Shown one piece after another: positions 1 to 10,434 of a stretch of 58,606 bases of DNA. The DNA is from an uncultured Pseudomonadota bacterium (GTDB lineage Bacteria; Pseudomonadota; Gammaproteobacteria; Burkholderiales; Burkholderiaceae). The translations under genes and the position numbers were made by a program. The stretch spans positions 1 through 58,606 of the forward strand of contig CAMLIZ010000005.1 of assembly GCA_946480245.1 (NCBI GenBank), read 5' to 3'. Below the pieces are notes generated by a model. The model saw nothing but the letters and a program-made list of their open reading frames with translations, was not told the DNA's origin and did not search any database. Each line of letters opens with the position of its first letter. Position 1 is the stretch's first letter.

Positions 1-1986
<1,986 letters not shown>

Positions 1987-1995
1987 GGAGCGCAC

Positions 1996-2970
1996 ATGCC
2001 CATCCCGAGGTTGATGACGCAGGCCGACTGGCTGCGCGACACGAACCGCAAGGCCTGGCACGGCCAGTCGCTCAAGGAGCGCAGCACCGAGCTCGACCTG
2101 GTGGACCAGCAACTGCTCGCCTACGAGACCACGCCGACGCCTTCCACGCTGGAAAACCTGCACGCGATGCTCACGCGCTGGGCGGCCGGCAAGACCAAGG
2201 ACGACGGCACGCTCAAGACCATCCGCGACCACAAGGGCGCGGTGACCCGGCTGCTCGACCAGGTGGAGCTGGCGATGACGCTGTTCAGCCCGGTGCCCAC
2301 GCGCTACACCAAGATCCTGATCGGCGTGGACAACTACCGCGGCAACGACTGGGTGCCCGACGGCTTCAAGGGCGCGATCGAGGAGGCGCTGGTGCAGATC
2401 GCCAGCAAGCCCATCGGCAAGAAGCTGCTGGAGGACATCGGCAAGAAGTGCACCGGCACCAAGCAGGTGGTGATCGAGTACGGCAAGCTCTCCACCGCCG
2501 CACCGCTCGCGGTGATCGACAACCTGAGCCGCAAGAAGGTGCAGCCGAAGATCGGCGAGGACCGCTACAACCTCAGCGAGATGATGCGCAACCCCGACCT
2601 GATCGGCCGCGTGGTCGACGGTGACGGCGGCAAGAAGGATTTCGTGCCCGCGGCCGGCACCGGTGCGGTGATCACGTTCAACCACGAGGACAAGGGGCTC
2701 GATGGCCGGCCCACGTTCATCGCGCTGGCGCACGAGCTGGTGCATGCCTTCCACTACGTGTCCGGTGCCTGCTATCGCGCGGCCGACGGCGGCCTGCAGG
2801 ACAACGGCAACACCGGACTGATGGAAGAGGAGATGCGCACCGTGGGCTGCCAGAAGTTCGCCGACGAAACGCCATCGGAGAACGCGATCCGTGCGGAGCA
2901 CGGCATCACGCTGCGCAAGACCTACAACGACACGATCTCGTTTGCCAACGTCGCCCGCACCTACGGCTGA
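1996..2970 (+). CDS. Putative T6SS effector with HELVH zinc metallopeptidase domain
   Basis: This 324-residue protein has no signal peptide or membrane segment. Its first ~95 residues resemble the N-terminus of the next gene product (shared ADW(L/M), LDxxxxAYE, PT and VTxLLD positions). The C-terminal half carries FIALAHELVHAFHYVSG at about residues 242-258, an HExxH zinc site, followed by an acidic MEEEMRTVG stretch and KTYN near the end, in the style of M91/NleD-like peptidases. Its place directly after clpV (9-base gap, AAGGAG Shine-Dalgarno) and upstream of vgrG suggests a secreted cargo protein. The peptidase assignment rests on the motif and the effector role is inference. I see no obvious immunity gene, which would fit an anti-host or self-tolerated activity. 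Confidence 0.6.
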   Translation: MPIPRLMTQADWLRDTNRKAWHGQSLKERSTELDLVDQQLLAYETTPTPSTLENLHAMLTRWAAGKTKDDGTLKTIRDHKGAVTRLLDQVELAMTLFSPVPTRYTKILIGVDNYRGNDWVPDGFKGAIEEALVQIASKPIGKKLLEDIGKKCTGTKQVVIEYGKLSTAAPLAVIDNLSRKKVQPKIGEDRYNLSEMMRNPDLIGRVVDGDGGKKDFVPAAGTGAVITFNHEDKGLDGRPTFIALAHELVHAFHYVSGACYRAADGGLQDNGNTGLMEEEMRTVGCQKFADETPSENAIRAEHGITLRKTYNDTISFANVARTYG

Positions 2971-2999
2971 TCGCCGAGGCCACCGGCCAGGAGCCCGCC

Positions 3000-4547
3000 A
3001 TGCCCGATCCCACGCTGCCCACGCTCGTGCCCTATGCCGACTGGATGAAGGGCACGGCCAAGCTGTTCAGCACGCGCAGCCAGCCCTTGAAGGCACTGGA
3101 CGTGGCACTGCAGGCCTACGAGCGCGCGCCCACCGTGCTGCGCCTGGGCCGCGTGCGGGAAGCCTTCGACGCATGGAAGAACTCCAAGGGCCCCGGCGAC
3201 GCCTGGCAGAAAAGCGGCCGTGACGACAACCAGCTGGTCACGCTGCTCGATCGGCAACTCACCGGCAAGGGCGACACCGACGTGGCCAACGGCGCGCAGG
3301 TGTTCATGCAGCCGGCGCTGGTGAACGCCCGCCTCGGCGTGCTGTACCTCTTTTCCAAGACTGAGTGCGAGGACAGCATCTTCAAGGTGGTGCTCAACGG
3401 CGCGCTGGATCTCACCACCGCGTCGCTCGACTACGCCGGCGGCGACAGCAACGTGGCGATGAGCCGCGCCAGCACCGTGATCGGCAAGAGCCAGGGCGCC
3501 GCGGGCAAGGCGGCCGACCTGGTGGAGCAGAAGATCCGCGCGCGCGGCACGGCGCCCTCCACCGTGAGCGCGCAGCAGTTGCTGGGCAGCACGCCGCCGG
3601 CGCCCACCGACGGCAAGATGCGCCAGGTCTGGGAGTCGATCAAGGCCACGCTGTACGAGTACGCGCAGAAGCTGTGGACGGCCATTCGTGACCAGCTCAC
3701 CGCCGCCAAGGCCAAGGTGGCCGGCATGCTGGCCGACCCGGCCGAGAGCGCGCTCGCGATATTGCCCGGCGCGATCCGCAAGCTCTGCGACTTTCTGGCC
3801 AGCAAGTTCCTGGCGGCGGCAGCGCCTTTCATCGGCGCCGGGCTGGACCTCGCCAAGGGCGTGGCCAACACGATCGACTCGGGCGTCACCAAGTTCAAGG
3901 AGTGGCTGGCCGGGCGCAACGTGGTGCTGCTGTCGGGGCATCCGTCCACCATCGTGGAGGCGATTCGCCGCGCGATGTGGTTCAGCGTGGGCGAAGGCCT
4001 GTACGACACGCTCAAGGGCGGCCTGAAGCTCGGGCTGGAGTTCGCCTCCTCGGGCGCGTCGGCCATCGGCTCGCTGATCGTGTCCATCGTGGAGGCGCTG
4101 GTCAAGACGATCTGGAAGGTCATCGAGATCATCCGCATGCGCGGCTTCTTCAAGCAGGCGCAGGGCTACTGGGCGGTGCGCAACGAGTCGAACGCGCTGC
4201 ACACCCGCCCGATCGCGTTCAACAACTGGTTCAAGAGCCATGCGGTGGAGCTGCCGGCGCTGTCGGTGCTCACGCTCAACAGCGGCATCTGCGGCGACAA
4301 GATGCACTTCCTGCAGATGTACAAGGGCAACGACGAGATCGTCACGCAAGGCGAGTTCGACAAGGGCTGCCGCTACGTGGACGGGCTGAAGGCGTGGGGC
4401 TCCAAGTTCATCGAGGACTGCGGCTACGGCTTCTCCAGCGACGACAAGCTGGTGTCGGGCCTGCTCACGCTGGCGCAGAGCCACAAGCAGGAGGTGAGCA
4501 CCGGCCGCAAGGTGTGGCAGGCGGCGCTGGGCTTCCTCAACGCCTGA
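3000..4547 (+). CDS. Unrecognised T6SS-linked protein, candidate effector with hydrophobic helices
   Basis: This 515-residue protein is not a family I can name. Residues ~8-90 match the N-terminal domain of the preceding metallopeptidase, so the two appear to share a module with different C-terminal parts. The middle (about 250-385) is rich in amphipathic and hydrophobic stretches such as ASAIGSLIVSIVEALVKTIW, which could insert into membranes. The C-terminal ~130 residues contain CGDKMHFLQMYKG and several Cys and aromatic residues. The start has GGAG 7-8 bases upstream. Its TGA overlaps the ATG of the next gene. It may be a pore-forming or membrane-acting effector, or an adaptor; nothing in the sequence decides between these. 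Confidence 0.5.
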   Translation: MPDPTLPTLVPYADWMKGTAKLFSTRSQPLKALDVALQAYERAPTVLRLGRVREAFDAWKNSKGPGDAWQKSGRDDNQLVTLLDRQLTGKGDTDVANGAQVFMQPALVNARLGVLYLFSKTECEDSIFKVVLNGALDLTTASLDYAGGDSNVAMSRASTVIGKSQGAAGKAADLVEQKIRARGTAPSTVSAQQLLGSTPPAPTDGKMRQVWESIKATLYEYAQKLWTAIRDQLTAAKAKVAGMLADPAESALAILPGAIRKLCDFLASKFLAAAAPFIGAGLDLAKGVANTIDSGVTKFKEWLAGRNVVLLSGHPSTIVEAIRRAMWFSVGEGLYDTLKGGLKLGLEFASSGASAIGSLIVSIVEALVKTIWKVIEIIRMRGFFKQAQGYWAVRNESNALHTRPIAFNNWFKSHAVELPALSVLTLNSGICGDKMHFLQMYKGNDEIVTQGEFDKGCRYVDGLKAWGSKFIEDCGYGFSSDDKLVSGLLTLAQSHKQEVSTGRKVWQAALGFLNA

Positions 4548-5905
4548 TGGCCCCGGTTCGCACCACAACCCCCGACACGGCGCCGGCCGAAGCGGCGCCG
4601 CGCGAGCTCTCCTATGCCGACGCGCTGCAGATGGCCACCACGCTGCACCGCGAAGGCCGGCTCGAGCCGGCCGAGCAGCTGTACCGCGCGCTGCTGCAGC
4701 TGCAGCCCGACGACCCCAACCCCACGCATTTTCTCGGTGTGCTGCTGCACCAGCGCGGCCACGCGGACGAAGCATTGGCACTGGTGCAACGCTCGATCGC
4801 GCTCGATCCCGGCGTGGCCTCGTGGCACAACAACCTGGGCAACCTGCTGCTCGACGCGCACCAGCTGGACGCCGCCACCGACGCGTATGCGCGCTGTCAT
4901 CAGCTCGACCCCGACAACGTCGAGGTGCTGAACAACCTGGGCGTGCTGCGCGGCCAGCAGCGCCGCTACGACCTGGCCGAGGACGCCTACCTGAGCGCGC
5001 TGCGCATGCAGCCCAGATTCGCGGACGCGCACGCCAACCTCGCCGCGCTGTATCACGTGCTGAAGCGCACGCGCGAATGCCTGCACCACAGCGCCGAGGC
5101 GCTGGCGCTGAAGCCGGCCCACCCGGCCGCGCGGCGCGTGCTGGGCATGCTGTACGCGCGCCTGGGCCGCATGGACGAAGCCGCGCAGGTGTTCCGCGAC
5201 TGGCTGGCGCTGGAGCCCGACAACGAGCAGGCGCTGCATCACCTGGCCGCCTGCGGCGGCGCCGAGGTGCCCGAGCGCGCCAGCGACGCCTACGTGCGCA
5301 GCGTGTTCGACCGCTTCGCCGACAGCTTCGACGCCAAGCTGGCGGCGCTGAAGTACCAGGCGCCCGAGCACGTGGGCCAGGCGGTGCAGCGCTTGCTGGG
5401 CACGCCACAGGCCGCGCTGCGCGTGCTCGACGCCGGCTGTGGCACGGGGCTGTGCGCGCCGTGGCTGGCGCCGTACGCGTCGCGCCTGGTGGGCGTGGAC
5501 CTGTCGGCCAAGATGCTCGACAAGGCGCGCGCGCGCGGGCAGTACACCGAGCTGGTGGAAGCCGAGCTCGTGGCCTGCCTCGCGGCCCAGCCCGCGGCGT
5601 TCGAGCTGATCGTGTCGGCCGACACACTGTGCTACTTCGGCGCGCTCGACCTCGCGCTGCGGGCCGCTGCGCGCGCGCTCACGCCCGGTGGCCACCTCGT
5701 GTTCACCGTCGAGGCGCACGACACGCCGGACGACTTCCGCCTGCATCCGCACGGCCGCTACAGCCACCATCGCCACTACCTCGAACGCACGCTCGCACAG
5801 GCCGGTTTCGTGCCGCTGCAGTTCGACGGCGTGGTGCTGCGCCACGAAGCCGGCGAACCCGTGGCCGGCTGGCTGGTCGCCAGCCGCCTGCCTCACGCTC
5901 ACTGA
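4547..5905 (+). CDS. TPR-repeat protein fused to a class I SAM methyltransferase
   Basis: This 452-residue protein starts at the ATG that overlaps the previous stop (TGATG); the longer upstream open frame is only a shadow. Residues ~20-235 are about six tetratricopeptide repeats (e.g. AEQLYRALLQLQPDD, NNLGNLLLDAHQLDAAT). The C-terminal ~190 residues are a Rossmann methyltransferase with SAM motif I VLDAGCGTGLCAPWLAPYA, then GVDLSAKML and LIVSADTLCYFG. TPR-methyltransferase fusions of this type occur in many proteobacteria with unknown substrates. The position between candidate effectors and vgrG suggests modification or chaperoning of a T6SS component, but that is inference from context. Confidence 0.8.
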   Translation: MAPVRTTTPDTAPAEAAPRELSYADALQMATTLHREGRLEPAEQLYRALLQLQPDDPNPTHFLGVLLHQRGHADEALALVQRSIALDPGVASWHNNLGNLLLDAHQLDAATDAYARCHQLDPDNVEVLNNLGVLRGQQRRYDLAEDAYLSALRMQPRFADAHANLAALYHVLKRTRECLHHSAEALALKPAHPAARRVLGMLYARLGRMDEAAQVFRDWLALEPDNEQALHHLAACGGAEVPERASDAYVRSVFDRFADSFDAKLAALKYQAPEHVGQAVQRLLGTPQAALRVLDAGCGTGLCAPWLAPYASRLVGVDLSAKMLDKARARGQYTELVEAELVACLAAQPAAFELIVSADTLCYFGALDLALRAAARALTPGGHLVFTVEAHDTPDDFRLHPHGRYSHHRHYLERTLAQAGFVPLQFDGVVLRHEAGEPVAGWLVASRLPHAH

Positions 5906-5922
5906 CCCTTCATCGACTTGCC

Positions 5923-7965
5923 ATGGCCCACCCTCACCTGATGCGCCTGACCACCCCGCTCGGCGACGAGAAGCTGCTGTTCCGCCGCATGACTGCCACC
6001 GAGGAGATGAGCCGGCTGTTCGAGTTCAGCGTGCAGGCGCTGTCCGACGACGACGCCATCGCGCCGGCCAGCCTGCTCGGCAAGCCGGCGTGCGTGAGCA
6101 TCACCGGCCCCGAGGGCGCCGACCGGCACTTCCACGGCCTGGTGTGCTCCACCGGCCTCGAAGGCGGGGAGGACGACCGCTTCAGCTACCGGCTCGTGCT
6201 GCGCCCGTGGCTGTGGCTGCTGACGCGCCGCACCGACACGCGCATCTTCCAGAACAAGACGCTGCAGGACATCGTGAAGGCGGTGTTCGAGCCGTTCAGC
6301 GTGGACTACCGCTTCAACCTGTCGGGCAGCTACCCGGCCTACGAGTACTGCGTGCAGTACCGCGAGTCGGATTTCGACTTCGTGAGCCGGCTGCTCGAAC
6401 GCGAAGGCGTGTACTACTACTTCGAGCACGAGAAGACCAAGCACACGCTGGTGCTGGTGGACAGCGCCAGCGCGCACCAGCCCTGCCCCGGGCAGGACCA
6501 GTTCGCCTACCGCGAGAACACCGAGGAACTGCACGACGTCGACGCCGTCACCGACTGGCGCGTGAGCCAGGAGATCCAGTCGGGCCAGGTGGTGCTCACC
6601 GACTTCGACTTCGAGAAGCCGTCCACCTCCTTGCAGGCCACCGGCAAGGCCGAGCGCGAAGGCGCATCGGCCAAGCTGGAGGTGTACGACCCGCCCGGCG
6701 GCTACATCACGCCGGCCGAAGGCACGCGCTACGCCAAGGTGCGCGTCGAGGAGCTGCAGGCCGGTACCTTGCGCGCCACCGGCGGCGGGCCGGTGCGCAC
6801 GCTGGCCACCGGCTTCAAGTTCACGCTGACCGAGCATCCGCGTGCCGACCAGAACGTGGCGCACGTGGCGCTGTCCACCCGCATCGAGGCCGAATACAGC
6901 GGCTATCGCAGCAGCAATGCCGAGTCGGTGTACCGCTGCCAGTTCGTGGCGCTGCCGGCCAGCGAGCGCTTCCGCCCGCCGCGCGTTACGCCGCAACCGC
7001 ATGTGGCGGGGCCGCAGACCGCGCTGGTGGTGGGCCCCTCCGGCGAGGAGCTGTACGTGGACAAGTACGGCCGCGTGAAGGTGCAGTTCCACTGGGACCG
7101 GCTGGGCAAGAAGGACGCCGACAGCTCCTGCTGGGTGCGCGTGTCGCACCCCTGGGCCGGCAAGGGTTGGGGCATGGTGGCGCTGCCGCGCATCGGCCAG
7201 GAGGTGGTGGTGTCCTTCCTCGAAGGCGACCCCGACCACCCGATGATCACCGGCCGTGTCTACAACGCCGAGAACATGCCGCCGTACACGCTGCCCGACC
7301 ACGCCACGGTGAGCACGATCAAGTCGCGCTCCAGCAAGGGCGGCGGCGACACCGACTTCAACGAGCTGCGCTTCGAGGACAAGCAGGGCAGCGAGCACGT
7401 GTTCCTGCAGGCGCAGAAGGACTTCCTGCAGGTCGTGAAGAACAACGCCGCCGTCACCATCGGCAACGACGAGCAGCACACCGTGGGCCGCGACCTGCAC
7501 GAGAGCCTGGGCCGCGACTGGCAGCTCACGGTGGGCCGGCATGCGCAGCTGAGCGTCGCTGAGAAGCTGGAGGCCGCGATCGGCCAGGACATGTCGCTGG
7601 ACGTGGGCGGCAAGCAGAGCACCAACGTGAGCCAGGATCTGATCCTGCAGTCCGGCGCGGTGCTGTCGATGAAGTCGGGCGCCGACACGCATGCCAAGGT
7701 GGGCGCCAACCTCGGCGTGGATGCGGCCGCCAACGTGCACATCAAGGCCGGCGCCAACCTCGTGATCGAGGCTGGCGCCATGATCACTCTCAAGGCGGGC
7801 AGCAGTTCGATCGTGCTCGGCCCCACCTTGTCGATCACCGGCTCGATGGTGCTGATCAACTCCGGCGGCGCACCGGGCGCCGGCAGCGGCGCGAGCCCGA
7901 AGTCCCCAGCCTCGCCCGCCAGCTTCGACCCGCCGGAGGAACCGGAGGATCCGCTCGGTGCCTGA
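5923..7965 (+). CDS. vgrG: VgrG/TssI, T6SS spike protein
   Basis: This 680-residue protein forms the trimeric spike on the Hcp tube. The N-terminus (LMRLTTPLGDEKLLFRRMT) begins the gp27-like hub. It is followed by the VgrG core with EYCVQYRESDFDFVSRLLER, the gp5-like OB fold with VQFHWDRLGKKD and WVRVSHPWAGKGWG, and a repetitive beta-helix needle (about 480-640). The tail from about 650 is short and rich in Pro, Gly and Ser, so there is no large effector extension. The chosen ATG follows the methyltransferase gene by 17 bases; I see no strong Shine-Dalgarno. Its end overlaps the next gene by 8 bases. Cargo and the DUF4280 tip protein lie within 10 kb, a typical VgrG island layout. Confidence 0.95.
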   Translation: MAHPHLMRLTTPLGDEKLLFRRMTATEEMSRLFEFSVQALSDDDAIAPASLLGKPACVSITGPEGADRHFHGLVCSTGLEGGEDDRFSYRLVLRPWLWLLTRRTDTRIFQNKTLQDIVKAVFEPFSVDYRFNLSGSYPAYEYCVQYRESDFDFVSRLLEREGVYYYFEHEKTKHTLVLVDSASAHQPCPGQDQFAYRENTEELHDVDAVTDWRVSQEIQSGQVVLTDFDFEKPSTSLQATGKAEREGASAKLEVYDPPGGYITPAEGTRYAKVRVEELQAGTLRATGGGPVRTLATGFKFTLTEHPRADQNVAHVALSTRIEAEYSGYRSSNAESVYRCQFVALPASERFRPPRVTPQPHVAGPQTALVVGPSGEELYVDKYGRVKVQFHWDRLGKKDADSSCWVRVSHPWAGKGWGMVALPRIGQEVVVSFLEGDPDHPMITGRVYNAENMPPYTLPDHATVSTIKSRSSKGGGDTDFNELRFEDKQGSEHVFLQAQKDFLQVVKNNAAVTIGNDEQHTVGRDLHESLGRDWQLTVGRHAQLSVAEKLEAAIGQDMSLDVGGKQSTNVSQDLILQSGAVLSMKSGADTHAKVGANLGVDAAANVHIKAGANLVIEAGAMITLKAGSSSIVLGPTLSITGSMVLINSGGAPGAGSGASPKSPASPASFDPPEEPEDPLGA

Positions 7966-9601
7966 GTCGCTGCGCGAGCTGCTGCAGCCGCACTGGCCGG
8001 CGATGGTGCAGCGGCTCGGTGATCGCTGGCCGGCGTTCGAGGCCACGGTGCGCGAGCGTGCGCTGCAACGTGCATTGCACAGCCGGCCCGCCGTGGCGCG
8101 CTACGCCGGCCTGTGCCTCACCCTCGGCCCCGGCTTCGAAGAGCGGCCGGAAAACGAATGGGCGCTGGCCGTGCTGGCCGACGAGCGCCTGGGCGACTGG
8201 GTCAAGCTGCACCAGGTCGTGCTGCGCGCGGGCGACGCGCTGCGCCGTCGTGGCACCGATCCGCAGCCGCTGCTCGCCGCCGACGCCGCGCTGGTCGACG
8301 TGCTCGAACAAGAGCGCGCCGCGGCCGATCCCGACGGTCTGCCGCTGCCGCGCGAAGCCTGCGACATCGACGCGATCGACCTGCGCCTGCTGCAGGCCGA
8401 GTGGCGCCAGGAGTACCAGCGCATCGACGGCACGTGGCAGCGCGCACCGGCGCCGCTGCCGCCGTCGGTGCGCATCGACGCCACCCATCCCGCGCCGCCG
8501 CAGCTGCGCGTGCTCACGCATGCGCAGGGCACCGGCCCGGCGGCCCTGCTGCAGCTGCGCCAGATCCCGCACGGCCGCTGCCGCAGCGAGCGCCACCCTG
8601 CCGCCCAATGGCTGGATGCCCGCGGCGCACAGCGCTGGCAGGGGCACGAGGCGCGCGCGGTCAGCTGGCCGGTGCATGCCATGACGCAACCGCCGGCGCC
8701 GGACGGGCTGGGCAGTGCGCTGATCGAGGAAACATCGCCGGCCGTGCACCTGCTCGAAGCCGGCAGCTGCGGGCTGCGCGACCAGGGCGTGCCGCTGGGC
8801 GCGGTGCACATGCGCGTGTGGGCCTACCCCGCCGACCAGTGGCTGTTCGCGCTGCAACGCGACGGCAGCTTCGAACTCGACCGTGCGGCCGCGCCGGCGC
8901 CTGCCACACCCACCCGGGTGCGCCTCGAACGCGACGCACAGCCGCTGTCACCCGCGGCCTGGCAGCGCGGCTTCGACGACGTGCTGTCCACCGCGCTGGG
9001 CCAGGGCATCGAGCGCTTGTTCGCCGCCTGGGGCGAGACCGCGCAACAACCCGCGCTGCAGGCGCAGGGCCGTTTGCTCGGCGGTCGCGGCGTGCTCAGC
9101 TGGGGCTGGCGCGAAGGCCCGGGCGGGCTGGCGGACAAACCGCTGCTGCGCGTGCTGGCCGATCTGGACCTGATCTGCGCCACCACGCTCAGCCTGGCCG
9201 GCGACATCGACGTGGGCGCCAGCCGCACCCGCGTGCGCTTGCGGGCCGAAGGGGGCGGCGCACTGCGCTTCGAACTCACGCGCGAGCAGCCGGTGCCTGC
9301 GCTGCTGCAGGCGTTGCTGCCTGCCAGCGTGTCGTGGCGCTGCCCGTTCACGATCGACTTCGACCCGATCGCCAACGACAACGCCGTGGTCTGCAGCAGT
9401 GCCGGCCCCTGCACCGGCGCGCTGGTCGGCGAGGCAGGCTTGCGCCCGCGCCCCGCCGGCAGCGGCTGGCAGTGGTTCCTGCGCCTCGGGTTGGAGCCCG
9501 TGGTGGCGCCGATGACACTGCACGACCCGGTGCTGGGCCAGACGCGGCGCAGCCTCGCGCTACTGCCCGCGCTGACGCTCGTCGACTGGAGCCTGGGCTG
9601 A
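7958..9601 (+). CDS. Unrecognised VgrG-linked protein (547 aa)
   Basis: This frame starts with a GTG inside the end of vgrG (8-base overlap) and ends with a TGA that overlaps the ATG of the next gene, so it is translationally coupled on both sides. I recognise no catalytic motif, signal peptide or membrane segment. The first ~150 residues are helical and Arg/Leu-rich (LRELLQPHWPAMVQRLGDRW); the second half looks beta-rich and includes LRPRPAGSGWQWFLRLGLEP and ends with ALLPALTLVDWSLG. Position after vgrG and before the FHA gene suggests an adaptor or assembly factor for cargo loading, or a large effector; this is inference only. Codon use matches the neighbours. Confidence 0.55.
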   Translation: MPESLRELLQPHWPAMVQRLGDRWPAFEATVRERALQRALHSRPAVARYAGLCLTLGPGFEERPENEWALAVLADERLGDWVKLHQVVLRAGDALRRRGTDPQPLLAADAALVDVLEQERAAADPDGLPLPREACDIDAIDLRLLQAEWRQEYQRIDGTWQRAPAPLPPSVRIDATHPAPPQLRVLTHAQGTGPAALLQLRQIPHGRCRSERHPAAQWLDARGAQRWQGHEARAVSWPVHAMTQPPAPDGLGSALIEETSPAVHLLEAGSCGLRDQGVPLGAVHMRVWAYPADQWLFALQRDGSFELDRAAAPAPATPTRVRLERDAQPLSPAAWQRGFDDVLSTALGQGIERLFAAWGETAQQPALQAQGRLLGGRGVLSWGWREGPGGLADKPLLRVLADLDLICATTLSLAGDIDVGASRTRVRLRAEGGGALRFELTREQPVPALLQALLPASVSWRCPFTIDFDPIANDNAVVCSSAGPCTGALVGEAGLRPRPAGSGWQWFLRLGLEPVVAPMTLHDPVLGQTRRSLALLPALTLVDWSLG

Positions 9602-10392
9602 TGGAGCGCCTGCTGCTGTTGCGCCTGCGTGCCCTCGGCTGCCCGGCGGAGGCGCTGGTCAATGGCGTACCGGTGCTGCGCACCGAGGCGCAAGGCGGCA
9701 GCGTGTGCCTGCCGGTGCACGAGTACCTGCTGGAGGGCGACAACGAGCTCGCGCTGGTCATCGAGCCGGCGCCGCCCGGTGCGTCGCTGGCGCCGCGCAT
9801 GGCGCACGGCACCGTGGGCGCGAGCCTGCATTTGCTGCTGCCGCGCATCGGGCAGCCGGGCAGCGAGCTGAGCGCGCGCGGGCTGGCCGAGATCGACTGG
9901 GCTGTGGCGGACGGCGAGGTGTTCGGCCCGCCGATCGTCGAGCGCCGCATCGTCACGCTGCCGGTCAAGCTGCCGCGCTGGCGCTGGCTGGACGCACCGC
10001 CGATCGCCGACCTGCCCGCCGCGCAGCCGGTCGTGGCCGAGTTCGTTCAGAGGTTGGCCCTGTCGCTGGCGCGCGGCGAGCCCGAGCCGTTTCTCGCGGC
10101 CGCGCGCGTGCGCTTCGAAGACCTGGCTCTGGCGTACCAGCAGCCGGTGGCCGAACTGGCGGCGCGCTGGCGCGCGCGCATCGAGATGCTGCACGCCACC
10201 AAGGCGCTCAAGCCGGTGCTGCCCGCACTGGCCGACGTGGTGTTGCGCCCGTGTGCCGGCGGGCGCCTGCTCGAATGCCTGTCGCCCACCGGCGAGCCCG
10301 CACTGCGCACCGAGCCCGCACCCGACGGCACGCGCCAGGCCTGGCCGATCCGCGTCGCGTTGGTCGATGGTCGTTGCCACATCGTGCGCTGA
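9601..10392 (+). CDS. Unrecognised T6SS-cluster protein (263 aa)
   Basis: The ATG overlaps the preceding TGA by one base, which sets the start; the longer open frame upstream is a shadow. The protein begins MERLLLLRLRALGC and runs through a beta-rich first half (VFGPPIVERRIVTLPVKLPR) to a helical second half (VAEFVQRLALSLARGEPEPF, FEDLALAYQQPVAELAARWR) and a short C-terminal beta segment. There is no signal peptide, transmembrane helix or catalytic motif that I recognise. It is coupled with the 547-residue protein before it, so the two probably act as a pair. No function is assigned. Confidence 0.55.
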   Translation: MERLLLLRLRALGCPAEALVNGVPVLRTEAQGGSVCLPVHEYLLEGDNELALVIEPAPPGASLAPRMAHGTVGASLHLLLPRIGQPGSELSARGLAEIDWAVADGEVFGPPIVERRIVTLPVKLPRWRWLDAPPIADLPAAQPVVAEFVQRLALSLARGEPEPFLAAARVRFEDLALAYQQPVAELAARWRARIEMLHATKALKPVLPALADVVLRPCAGGRLLECLSPTGEPALRTEPAPDGTRQAWPIRVALVDGRCHIVR

Positions 10393-10434
10393 GCGCGCCG
10401 CGGCTATGCTTGCACGATTGTCCGGACGCAGCCC

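Noticed and set aside
2961..5627. Long antisense open frame of 888 codons, and many like it opposite T6SS and NRPS genes
   Set aside because: At about 70% GC, antisense and off-frame stops are rare. These frames are Arg/Ala/Pro-rich, have no recognisable domains, and lie over genes with clear family motifs.
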